Both the position numbers and the translations under genes were made by a program. Shown here piece after piece: positions 33,552 through 40,915 of a DNA stretch of 64,000 nt. Position 1 is the first letter of the stretch; each line of letters begins with the position of its first letter. Under the pieces are notes generated by a model, which saw only the letters and a list, made by a program, of their open reading frames with translations, was not told where the DNA came from and did not search any database. Origin of the DNA: Prevotella sp. (lineage in GTDB: Bacteria; Bacteroidota; Bacteroidia; Bacteroidales; Bacteroidaceae); NCBI GenBank assembly GCA_017462915.1, contig JAFTQG010000045.1, positions 1 to 64,000 on the forward strand, written 5' to 3'.

Positions 33552-34301
33552 ATGTTGATGGAAATGTTGGGAGAGCTCGTTCGTAGATGTAGGTTGATAG
33601 CCCTGTCGGGTGTTGTCATGATGTTTTGCGCGCAAATGCACGCCCAGCATCTGATAGGAACACAGGGACTTATGAATATACCGTCGGCAGAGATGAATCC
33701 ATCAGGCACTTTTGAGGGAGGAATAAGCCTGCTCCAGGAGCAGATGATGGCCGACAAGTATGACTATTACACCGGCCTCTACTATATCAGCTTCACCCCT
33801 TTCTCGTTTGTTGAGCTTACGTTCCGCGAGACGTTGCGGAAGACGAAAAAGAGCAAGTACGACACGCGTGTAGGATATTACCAGCAAGACCGTTCCACAT
33901 CGGTGCGTCTCCGGCCCGTCAAGGAAAAGGCGGGGAAATGGTGGCCGAGTGTCGTTGTGGGCGTGAATGACATCTATTCCGACCATGGAACAAGTGAATA
34001 CGCTGCTGTATATGGAGTCCTGACAAAGAATTTCCATGTAGGCAGCGTGATTGACATTAGTGCCACGGCAGGCTATGCCTATCCGATAGACAACGGACAG
34101 GCATACGACGGCGTCTTCGGCGGTGTCTCCATATCCCCGTCATCCTTCAATGCCCTGAAGGTGATGGCGGAGTACGACACGGGAGGCGTCAATGTCGGAG
34201 CCTCGGTGGAGCTCTTCCGCCATCTCAGGGTCATGTGCCTCACGCGCGAGTTCAAGGGCGTATGTGCAGGGCTCAGTTATCTTTATACCATTAAATACTG
34301 A
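33552..34301 (+). CDS. YjbH-like exopolysaccharide-associated protein, N-terminal type
   Basis: About 249 residues with an N-terminal hydrophobic export signal (LIALSGVVMMFCAQMHAQ). The mature start GTQGLMNIPSAEMNPSGTFEGGIS is the hallmark of YjbH-type outer-membrane proteins linked to exopolysaccharide secretion; alternating strands to the end suggest a beta barrel. ATG at 33558 or 33564 are possible alternative starts; earlier frames fall on the promoter. E. coli YjbH is one ~700-residue protein; here the next gene appears to encode the C-terminal part. Confidence 0.78.
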   Translation: MLMEMLGELVRRCRLIALSGVVMMFCAQMHAQHLIGTQGLMNIPSAEMNPSGTFEGGISLLQEQMMADKYDYYTGLYYISFTPFSFVELTFRETLRKTKKSKYDTRVGYYQQDRSTSVRLRPVKEKAGKWWPSVVVGVNDIYSDHGTSEYAAVYGVLTKNFHVGSVIDISATAGYAYPIDNGQAYDGVFGGVSISPSSFNALKVMAEYDTGGVNVGASVELFRHLRVMCLTREFKGVCAGLSYLYTIKY

Positions 34302-34310
34302 TGAGTAGCC

Positions 34311-35516
34311 ATGAGGATGATGAGATACTGCTTTATGTTGCTGACACTGCTGCAGGCACTTGCTCTCCAGGCACAGACGGACGACGGAGCATCGGCACAG
34401 CTTGCCGGCATGGGCTTCGAGAACGTCCGTGTAAAGGCTGACGGCGGTGTAGTGTATGCCGCCTTCGAAGACCCCACATACCGCGGCACATACCGCGGCT
34501 TCGGCGTCGTGCTCGAGCAGCTGGCGCAGCATTATGCCGCCAAGGACAGCTTCGAGGTCGTGGTGCTCGACACCAAGATCCCACGCGTGTGCGTACATGC
34601 ACGCCGTGACGGAGGCAACTGGCAGCTTGCCGTAGACTATGAAGTGGCAGAGGTCATGGCGGCATTGGGGAAGACGGAAGAGCGCGCAAGCTCGTTCGGG
34701 AAGATAGACATAACGTTCCATCCCAAGGTGTCGATAGACAACCACCGCCTCGACGTGCTTTGCGAGTATGCCGTAACCATAGCGCCGTCGATAGAGACCA
34801 CACTGTGGCGAGGCGGACGGATAACGCTGCAGCCCATGATACCTGTCGCATACGGCAATCTTAAACCGGGCAACACCCTGAAATACGTGCGCATAGGAAT
34901 CGCCGACATCGAGCAGGAGTTTGCCACAGGCGGACGATGGAGCCTGAAAGCCGCGGCGGGAATGCTTCACTCCAACTTCACAGGCGTACATGCCGAAGCG
35001 GCATACCAGCTGACGCGCGCCCTGGGACTGAAACTGCGTGTGGGATGCGTGGGCGAGGCTTATGTCGACAACGGCGGATACCACTTCGAGACACCCGACA
35101 GGCTGACGATACTCGCCAAGGCCGACTACTACGAACGCCTGTCACGGCTCCAGGTGCAGCTCACGGCAGGACGGTTCGCTTACGGCGACTTCGGCGGGCG
35201 TATAGACGTGACACGACATTTCGGCGACTATGCCGTCGGACTGTTCGGCGTACTTACCGGAGGCGAGCACAATGCCGGCTTCCACTTTGCCATACCGGTG
35301 ATGGGAAAGCGGCAGAAGCGCAACGGCGCGGTGAGGCTGAGGCTTCCCGAATACTTCAGCTGGGAGTACAGCATGGTGTCTTACTACAAGTATGCCGAGG
35401 AGAACATGGGGCGTGAATACACCACGAGGGCAGACGAAAACCGCTCGGCACGCTATTTCCAGGCAGAATACATAAGGCAGAACCTGCAGAAATACCTTGC
35501 AGGCGATGTGAAATAA
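34311..35516 (+). CDS. YjbH-like protein, C-terminal type
   Basis: A 401-residue exported protein (signal MRYCFMLLTLLQALALQAQ). The region ~25-105 (LAGMGFENVRVKADGGVVYAAFEDPTYRG...GFGVVLEQLA, FEVVVLDTKIPRVCVHA) matches the YjbH domain that precedes its barrel, and residues ~150-390 are beta-strand-rich (TLQPMIPVAYG, AAGMLHSNFTG, LSRLQVQLTAGRF, YFSWEYSMVSYYKY). Begins 9 bp after the previous gene and together they equal a full YjbH. Role in polysaccharide export is inferred from the family. Confidence 0.78.
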   Translation: MRMMRYCFMLLTLLQALALQAQTDDGASAQLAGMGFENVRVKADGGVVYAAFEDPTYRGTYRGFGVVLEQLAQHYAAKDSFEVVVLDTKIPRVCVHARRDGGNWQLAVDYEVAEVMAALGKTEERASSFGKIDITFHPKVSIDNHRLDVLCEYAVTIAPSIETTLWRGGRITLQPMIPVAYGNLKPGNTLKYVRIGIADIEQEFATGGRWSLKAAAGMLHSNFTGVHAEAAYQLTRALGLKLRVGCVGEAYVDNGGYHFETPDRLTILAKADYYERLSRLQVQLTAGRFAYGDFGGRIDVTRHFGDYAVGLFGVLTGGEHNAGFHFAIPVMGKRQKRNGAVRLRLPEYFSWEYSMVSYYKYAEENMGREYTTRADENRSARYFQAEYIRQNLQKYLAGDVK

Positions 35517-35563
35517 AGGAAAGGGATAAAAGATTCTCAATTATTAATAAAAACAGAAAGGTT

Positions 35564-36646
35564 ATGAAAAAGTTCAAGTTCCTTTTAGGAATCCTTATGG
35601 TTTCCGCAGGCGCAGGCCTGTTCAGCTCCTGCTCGGATGACGATGATGTCATACCGACAGTGACAATCTCTCCAGAGGAGAAAGAGTACACGGTCGAGGT
35701 CACTACCAATGTGCCTGCAACATTCGAGTACAACAACGCTTCCACAGAGGCTGTGTTCACTACAACTACAGGCGGTATCCTGCGCGTTACTCCTGTCGAC
35801 TCCAAGTATGTAGGCCAGGATGTAAAGATCGCTCTCGGCGATAACAAGAACATCAAGGTCAACGTCACTCTCATCGAGAAGCCTTCTTCCAACGTGAAGG
35901 TAGACGACGCCAACAACAGCACAGAAGACATCGTTGTCCCAGGAACGACAAGCGGCTCAAGCATCTTGATTCCGGGAACGACCAGCATTGCAGGAAGCGA
36001 CGGCGATGACAATGTGGGTATCGGCGTATACACCGCTTCAGGTACAGCAGAAGAGCCTGTAGTGAACAAGGAAGTCACTTCCGATGTCCTTGTGGCAGTC
36101 TGCGAGCCAGACGGCGCACAGTTCACAGAGCCTGTGACAATCACAGTCTCTGCACCAAATGCTGACGGCCTTGTGTTCACTTGTGTGAACGACGCACAGG
36201 GAGACGCGGCAAATGTTGAAGTAGCAGCCAACTCCCTGTCTGCCAAGGTATCACACTTCTCAAACTGGACATTCTCTCTCAATGCCACAGTTATAAACAT
36301 CGCAGAAGAGGAAGAGACTGTCCTTGACACCCATATTCTTGTACACGAAGGCGAGACATCCTTCCTGTATTCAGCATGGAGAGGCGTGGAGACTTCCGAG
36401 ACAGGTGTAGCCAAGACATTCCTCTTCACACAGTTCGGCTCAGAGAAGAGCAGAGTGGAGAAGACTGGCTGGCTCTTCTCTACAGGAGCAGGCTCTGCAC
36501 ATGTCCGCGTGATACAGCACAAGAAGGTCATCACATACCGTTCAGGCAGCAGGACCTTCACAGCTACAGTCTATGGCGCTGTTGAGGTGGAGCTTGTCGA
36601 CATCACATACGATACAACAGGTCACTCCGGCGGTATCGGCGGATAA
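35564..36646 (+). CDS. surface-type lipoprotein of unknown function
   Basis: 360 residues. Lipobox LFSSC (Cys about residue 23) followed by SDDDD, the acidic stretch that in Bacteroidetes acts as a lipoprotein export signal to the cell surface. A BACON/Ig-like strand pattern (TVTISPEEKEYTVEVTTNVPATFEYN) occupies ~30-100, then a Ser/Thr/Gly linker with the near-repeat VVPGTTSGSS/LIPGTTSIAG, an Ig-like or fibronectin-like region (~160-245), and a C-terminal domain ending in HSGGIGG. Third gene of the YjbH-like operon, 47 bp after the previous gene. Codon use is more biased than in its neighbours, suggesting high expression. Confidence 0.8.
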   Translation: MKKFKFLLGILMVSAGAGLFSSCSDDDDVIPTVTISPEEKEYTVEVTTNVPATFEYNNASTEAVFTTTTGGILRVTPVDSKYVGQDVKIALGDNKNIKVNVTLIEKPSSNVKVDDANNSTEDIVVPGTTSGSSILIPGTTSIAGSDGDDNVGIGVYTASGTAEEPVVNKEVTSDVLVAVCEPDGAQFTEPVTITVSAPNADGLVFTCVNDAQGDAANVEVAANSLSAKVSHFSNWTFSLNATVINIAEEEETVLDTHILVHEGETSFLYSAWRGVETSETGVAKTFLFTQFGSEKSRVEKTGWLFSTGAGSAHVRVIQHKKVITYRSGSRTFTATVYGAVEVELVDITYDTTGHSGGIGG

Positions 36647-36717
36647 ACCGGTTTCCGAAAGGAGACCTCGTTCCATACCGGTAATATTTTGAAGTATTTG
36701 CCGGATATGACAATAAA

Positions 36718-36767
36718 ATCTGCAAGTCCTTGTATCTCAGGATACGGGAGCTTGCAGATTTTTTTTG
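36718..36767 (+). terminator. intrinsic terminator of the YjbH-like operon
   Basis: ATCTGCAAG pairs with CTTGCAGAT (with an inner GTATC/GGATAC stem) and is followed by eight T. Confidence 0.9.
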
Positions 36768-36988
36768 TATTTGAAAAAGAGAATAAGGAAATCCAAGGCT
36801 CGACAGGAATAGGTACATACGCCCTATTGGCAACGTGTTGCCAAGCCTCTGGATTTCCGGTTAGGCGGTTATAGTACCGAAACGGAAGACCTTGATAAGC
36901 CCGCACTCACTGCTGGGCATGATGACATCATGTAATCAGAGCCTGTTTCCTTTCTCGGGAAGCAATGTCTATATCCGGAATGAATTTC

Positions 36989-37022
36989 GGCCTAATATGC
37001 AAAATGTAGGATGGGAATGGTG
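36989..37022. repeat. dispersed repeat, copy 2
   Basis: GGCCTAATATGCAAAATGTA followed by GGATGGGAATGGTG; matches 22853-22885 with few changes. The rest of the gene-free stretch 36647-37229 shows terminators at 36718 and 37104 and a short octamer GGTTAGGCGGTTAT at 36861, no gene. Confidence 0.6.
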
Positions 37023-37103
37023 TAATTGTCGGCCTGATTGTCTTATAATTTCGGGTTTTGACTGACATGAACAGCGATGAGATGGGTCTGTCGGATATAA
37101 ATA

Positions 37104-37143
37104 AGAAGGAGGTGTACCGAATTTCTTTGATACACCTCCTTCT
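37104..37143. terminator. terminator-like hairpin near the end of glsB
   Basis: AGAAGGAGGTGTA pairs with TACACCTCCTTCT (13 bp); on the minus strand it is followed by TATTTATA, 87 bp past the glsB stop. Confidence 0.7.
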
Positions 37144-37229
37144 ATGGCTGTATATGCTTTGTGCCGGGAAAGTGGCTGTACATGTATTTATATGCGTCTG
37201 ACAGCCCGTTTCCCCGCGTCGTGGGCGGT

Positions 37230-38255
37230 TTATTCTACTGTCTTGAAGTCTTCGCCTCCCTGCATGTTCTTGTCCTTGTATATCACCTTGTTTGCTCCGG
37301 AAGTGATGGTGCGGCATTCGGGATGGTCCTTTATGAAAGAGTCGATATGGCGCACGCGCTTCTGTTCGAATATCTCGTCTACGGCAATGAGTATGCCCGT
37401 CTCCTCGACATCGCCGAATCCGTAGTTGATAGCCGTGCCGAAGAGCTTCATGGTAGGCGAGAGGTTCATGTACGCATTGATGAGCGGCGGTATGTTGTAG
37501 CCTAAGGAGCGTATCTCACGGTTGAGGATACGGTAGTTCTCCTTGAACGTCTCTGCGCTGAAGAGATTCTCGAATTCAGAGTCGGGAGTGTCGATTTTCA
37601 GCGGTTTTATCGGTATAATCAAGCCTTCGCGGTCACCGAAGAACTGTTTCAGGAAGTACAGTATCATGTCCCTTCCGCGTCGTATGTATGACGGATACAT
37701 CGTCATCTTTCCGAAGTAGTATTTCAGTTTCGGGTTGACTACGGTTATGGCTCCGAGGCCGTCCCACAGGTTGTCGAGGGCGAAGATGCTCTTCGCACCC
37801 TTCTCCGAGCTCTGGTATCCGAGTGTCACGAACGACCTTCCGAGCTCCACGGTCTGGTCCTTGTATTCACGCAGGAACTTCTCCGAGAAGTGGAACATGT
37901 GGCTTGTGGCGAGGATGGGTTGTCCGTTGCTGTCCATTTCCCAGTCTTCTCCCTCAAGATACCTGTATCCGCCGATGATTTCCTCCTCTTCGGGATTCCA
38001 CACTATGAGCTGCTTGTAGCAGTTTTCGCAGGTGTCGAACTCGTCGATGTCGCATTCCTTGCCGGTTCCACCGCCGGCAGCACGGAACGCTTCCTCGCGT
38101 AGGCGGCCTATCTCGCGCATCGTGTTAGGTGCGTTGTGTGCAGTGATGATGTATATCCTGTTGTGGCTTTTGTTGGTCAGGCGCAGCTGGCAATCCTCTG
38201 TCAGTTCGCTTTTCAGCAACTCCTTGGATACGGGTGGAATTATTGGCTGTTCCAT
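37230..38255 (-). CDS. glsB: glycine N-acyltransferase (glycine lipid synthesis)
   Basis: A 341-residue GNAT-superfamily N-acyltransferase of the OlsB/hemolysin-like type. GlsB joins a 3-hydroxy fatty acid from ACP to glycine, giving N-acyl glycine (commendamide), which GlsA then O-acylates to glycine lipids. Visible features: the acceptor-side N-terminal segment (AHNAPNTMREIGRLREEAFRAAGG), the acyltransferase core (IVWNPEEEEIIGGYRYLEG, TVELGRSFV) and C-terminal helices. The pairing with a PlsC-type gene upstream (38314) is the diagnostic context of glsB-glsA in Bacteroides. Substrate assignment rests on that homology and context. Confidence 0.87.
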   Translation of the reverse strand: MEQPIIPPVSKELLKSELTEDCQLRLTNKSHNRIYIITAHNAPNTMREIGRLREEAFRAAGGGTGKECDIDEFDTCENCYKQLIVWNPEEEEIIGGYRYLEGEDWEMDSNGQPILATSHMFHFSEKFLREYKDQTVELGRSFVTLGYQSSEKGAKSIFALDNLWDGLGAITVVNPKLKYYFGKMTMYPSYIRRGRDMILYFLKQFFGDREGLIIPIKPLKIDTPDSEFENLFSAETFKENYRILNREIRSLGYNIPPLINAYMNLSPTMKLFGTAINYGFGDVEETGILIAVDEIFEQKRVRHIDSFIKDHPECRTITSGANKVIYKDKNMQGGEDFKTVE

Positions 38256-38313
38256 GTCTTAGTGGTATATGGTTGTTGGTTGTGGATTTTCGGTTGTTGG
38301 TTTATGGATTAGG

Positions 38314-39132
38314 TCATAGAGAATAGACTGTATCCTGTATTGTTTTTGCCCATTCCATCGGTGTTTTTGACTTGTCGAGCGACTGCCACGGTATCGGTTT
38401 CCCGATGCTTATGCGGAAAGTCTTGTTCCTGTTCTTGTACATCTCGTCGACAAGGAAGAGCATTGCGACATTGAACTTGATGTGCAGGGCCTTGCAGATG
38501 TTCGCTATGCGGTAGAACTTGTCGGAGTTCTGCCCGCCGAAGTGTATCGGGATGATGTCGCGGTGGGTCTCCACGGATTTTGTGACAAAGGTCTTTGTCC
38601 ATGGTATGTCGCGTATCGTCCCGTCCTTCTGCCGGCGTGAACACAGCCCGGCAGGGAACATGAGCATGTGCTTCTCGGACGCGAAGCCCGCCTCCACCAT
38701 GGCTGGGAATGCCCGGCTCTGCTTCCCTGTCTTGTTGATGGGTATGCAGAGCGGCGCGAGCCCGGGGAGGAACATCAGTTCGTCGCGGACGAGATACGCG
38801 AAGTTCCCGTTGTAGTGCTTGCCTATAAGCGCGCCGAGTGCTACGCCGTCGATTCCTCCGAGAGGATGGTTGGAGACAAATGTATACTGCCGCCCGTCGT
38901 CTGCAGGCGGCAGATTGTCCATGCCCTCGACCTGAAGGTCCATGCCGAGATACTCCACGCAGCTTTGAAGCCATGTCACCCCTTTCTCGTCGCGGTGCTC
39001 ATGGAGGAAGAGGTTTACCTCGTCTTCGTGGAGGATACGTTTCAGCCAGTTGACGAGACAGCGTGGCAACAGGTTGCTCCTGTCCCCCATTTTGCTTCTC
39101 AGCAGGTTGTCTATGTCAATGGTTTTCTCCAT
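38314..39132 (-). CDS. glsA: O-acyltransferase of glycine lipid synthesis (PlsC family)
   Basis: A 272-residue PlsC-like acyltransferase. The acyltransferase block reads NHPLGGIDG (His and Asp five apart instead of the usual HX4D), followed by the glycine-rich PFAGLCSRR-like segment (MFPAGLCSRRQKDG) and PIHFGG. GlsA O-acylates the N-acyl glycine made by GlsB. The chosen start (MEKTIDIDNLL) follows a -7 box by 15 nt; an upstream in-frame ATG at 39201 would precede the promoter. glsA is the first gene of the pair and is divergent from rsmH and the dcw cluster. Confidence 0.85.
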   Translation of the reverse strand: MEKTIDIDNLLRSKMGDRSNLLPRCLVNWLKRILHEDEVNLFLHEHRDEKGVTWLQSCVEYLGMDLQVEGMDNLPPADDGRQYTFVSNHPLGGIDGVALGALIGKHYNGNFAYLVRDELMFLPGLAPLCIPINKTGKQSRAFPAMVEAGFASEKHMLMFPAGLCSRRQKDGTIRDIPWTKTFVTKSVETHRDIIPIHFGGQNSDKFYRIANICKALHIKFNVAMLFLVDEMYKNRNKTFRISIGKPIPWQSLDKSKTPMEWAKTIQDTVYSL

Positions 39133-39147
39133 AGTTATAACGCTTTG

Positions 39148-39155
39148 CAAAGGTA
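39148..39155 (-). promoter_or_regulatory. -7 promoter box of glsA-glsB
   Basis: TACCTTTG on the minus strand matches TAnnTTTG, leaving a leader of about 10 nt. Confidence 0.7.
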
Positions 39156-39269
39156 ATGATATTATTTCACATTTTTGTCTTTTCATGCAAAAAAAACACA
39201 TATTTTAAGAAAGAAAATATTTTTGGAAAAAAGTTTGTATAAAAATGGTGTGGTGTAGAGAAATTTTCG

Positions 39270-39277
39270 TAACTTTG
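39270..39277 (+). promoter_or_regulatory. -7 promoter box of the dcw cluster
   Basis: TAACTTTG, a perfect -7 match. Transcription would start near 39284, so the ATG at 39245 cannot be used from this promoter. Confidence 0.65.
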
Positions 39278-39286
39278 TACGCAAAA

Positions 39287-40231
39287 TTGCAGAACGATAA
39301 TCAGACATATCACGTGCCGGTTCTCCTAAAGGAGAGTGTCGAGGGCCTTGCCGTCGACAAGGGTGGCGTATACGTTGACGTGACGTTCGGCGGCGGCGGA
39401 CATTCGAGGGAGATGCTTTCCCGTATGGATGCCGATGCGAGACTGTTCTCGTTTGATCAGGATGCCGATGCGGAAAGGAACGCGGAGGTGACGCGTGAGG
39501 ACGGCACAAGGCTCGCTGGAGACGGCCGGTGGACGTTCGTGCGCTCCAATTTCCGCTATCTGAAAAACTGGATGAGGTACTACGGTGTGGACGGTGTGGA
39601 CGGCATACTTGCCGACCTTGGCGTCTCAAGCCATCATTTCGACGACGAGAGCCGTGGATTCTCTTTCCGCTTCGATGCGCCGCTGGACATGCGCATGAAC
39701 AAGCGTGGAGGGAAGACTGCGGCAGACATTGTCAACGAATATGACGAGAGCCGCCTTGCAGATGTCATCTATCTCTACGGCGAGCTGAAGCAGTCGCGCA
39801 AGATCGCCGCAAGCATCGTCAGGGCAAGGGCGGAGAAGCCGATAGTCACCACGCAGGACCTGCTTGACGCTACGAGGAGATGCTTTCCGCGTGAACGTGA
39901 GAAGAAAGATGTCACCCGTCTGTTCCAGGCTCTCCGCATAGAAGTCAACCACGAGATGGACGCGCTCCGCGAGATGCTGCTTGCTGCCGGGGAGCTCCTG
40001 AAGCCGGGAGGAAGGCTGGTGGTAATCACATACCATTCGCTCGAGGACCGCATGGTGAAGAATGTCATGAAGACGGGAAATGTAGAGGGCAGGCGTGAAC
40101 AGGACTTCTTCGGAAGATCCACCTCTCCGTATACCCTGGTGTCGGGAAAGCCGATTGTCCCTACGGAAGAAGAACAGATAGCCAATCCAAGAAGCCGCAG
40201 CGCAAAGCTGCGCATTGCAGAGAAAAGATGA
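39287..40231 (+). CDS. rsmH: 16S rRNA (cytosine(1402)-N(4))-methyltransferase
   Basis: SAM-dependent enzyme that methylates C1402 in the 16S P site (formerly MraW). 314 residues from the TTG at 39287 (MQNDNQTYHVPVLLKES), which fits the usual short N terminus and the promoter; an ATG at 39245 would add 14 residues (MVWCREIFVTLYAK) unlike the family. SAM motif VDVTFGGGGHS (about 32-42), catalytic region ILADLGVSSHHFD, and the C-terminal VITYHSLEDRMVK and NPRSRSAKLR. First gene of the dcw cluster; the usual mraZ upstream is absent. It overlaps the next gene by 4 bp. Confidence 0.95.
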   Translation: MQNDNQTYHVPVLLKESVEGLAVDKGGVYVDVTFGGGGHSREMLSRMDADARLFSFDQDADAERNAEVTREDGTRLAGDGRWTFVRSNFRYLKNWMRYYGVDGVDGILADLGVSSHHFDDESRGFSFRFDAPLDMRMNKRGGKTAADIVNEYDESRLADVIYLYGELKQSRKIAASIVRARAEKPIVTTQDLLDATRRCFPREREKKDVTRLFQALRIEVNHEMDALREMLLAAGELLKPGGRLVVITYHSLEDRMVKNVMKTGNVEGRREQDFFGRSTSPYTLVSGKPIVPTEEEQIANPRSRSAKLRIAEKR

Positions 40232-40761
40232 AAGACGACGAACTCATAATAACCAACGAGGAGGTGATGTCAGACTCCCGTGCTGCGGAACCGTCTGCAG
40301 CACCGAAGGACAGTGTCTCCACGGAATCCGGCGGCTCGAAGACAGAAGCCTCCGGCAGTGCTCCCTCGCAGAGGCAGGAGGCTACATTCCGTGAGGCGCT
40401 GGAAAGGCAGGCGCGTGAGGAGGACTCCAGGCATGGACACGACATCTCTATCATCAAGATCCTCGGCGGTGACTTCTTCACGGCGCAGATACTCAGGCGT
40501 CAGATATGGCTGATGCTTCTCATAGCCTGCTTCGTCGTCTTCTATATATCCAACCGATACAGTTGTCAGAAGAGCCTTCTTGAGATAGACAAGCTGAAGA
40601 AGGAGCTCACGGATGTGAAGTACAAGGCCTTGTCGACATCAAGTCGCCTCACGGAAGTCTCACGCCAGAGTCATGTCATAGACCGTCTGAAGGAAAACAG
40701 GGACAGCACCCTGCATATCGCCGACCAGCCGCCTTTTATCATACAAGTGCCGGAGCAGTAG
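40228..40761 (+). CDS. ftsL: FtsL-like cell division protein
   Basis: A 177-residue bitopic membrane protein: a cytosolic, low-complexity N terminus (1-90), one membrane segment (about 92-109, RQIWLMLLIACFVVFYIS), then a periplasmic leucine-zipper-like coiled coil (~112-160, CQKSLLEIDKLKKELTDVKYKAL). Size, topology and place between rsmH and ftsI identify it as the Bacteroidetes FtsL, a septal scaffold that brings FtsQ and FtsI/FtsW together. The N-terminal extension is longer than in E. coli. The start codon overlaps the rsmH stop. Confidence 0.85.
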   Translation: MKDDELIITNEEVMSDSRAAEPSAAPKDSVSTESGGSKTEASGSAPSQRQEATFREALERQAREEDSRHGHDISIIKILGGDFFTAQILRRQIWLMLLIACFVVFYISNRYSCQKSLLEIDKLKKELTDVKYKALSTSSRLTEVSRQSHVIDRLKENRDSTLHIADQPPFIIQVPEQ

Positions 40762-40915
40762 AATATTGACTCTGTATGGTCTTGTGTCTGATGTCTCCCG
40801 GCATCGGATGTCGGACAACCGGTACTTGTGATATGCCTGAATGGCCTTGCAGCCTTTGCCGCACACGATTTCCACTCCTTAATCCCGATGTTTACAAAAG
40901 CAAATACTACCGAAA

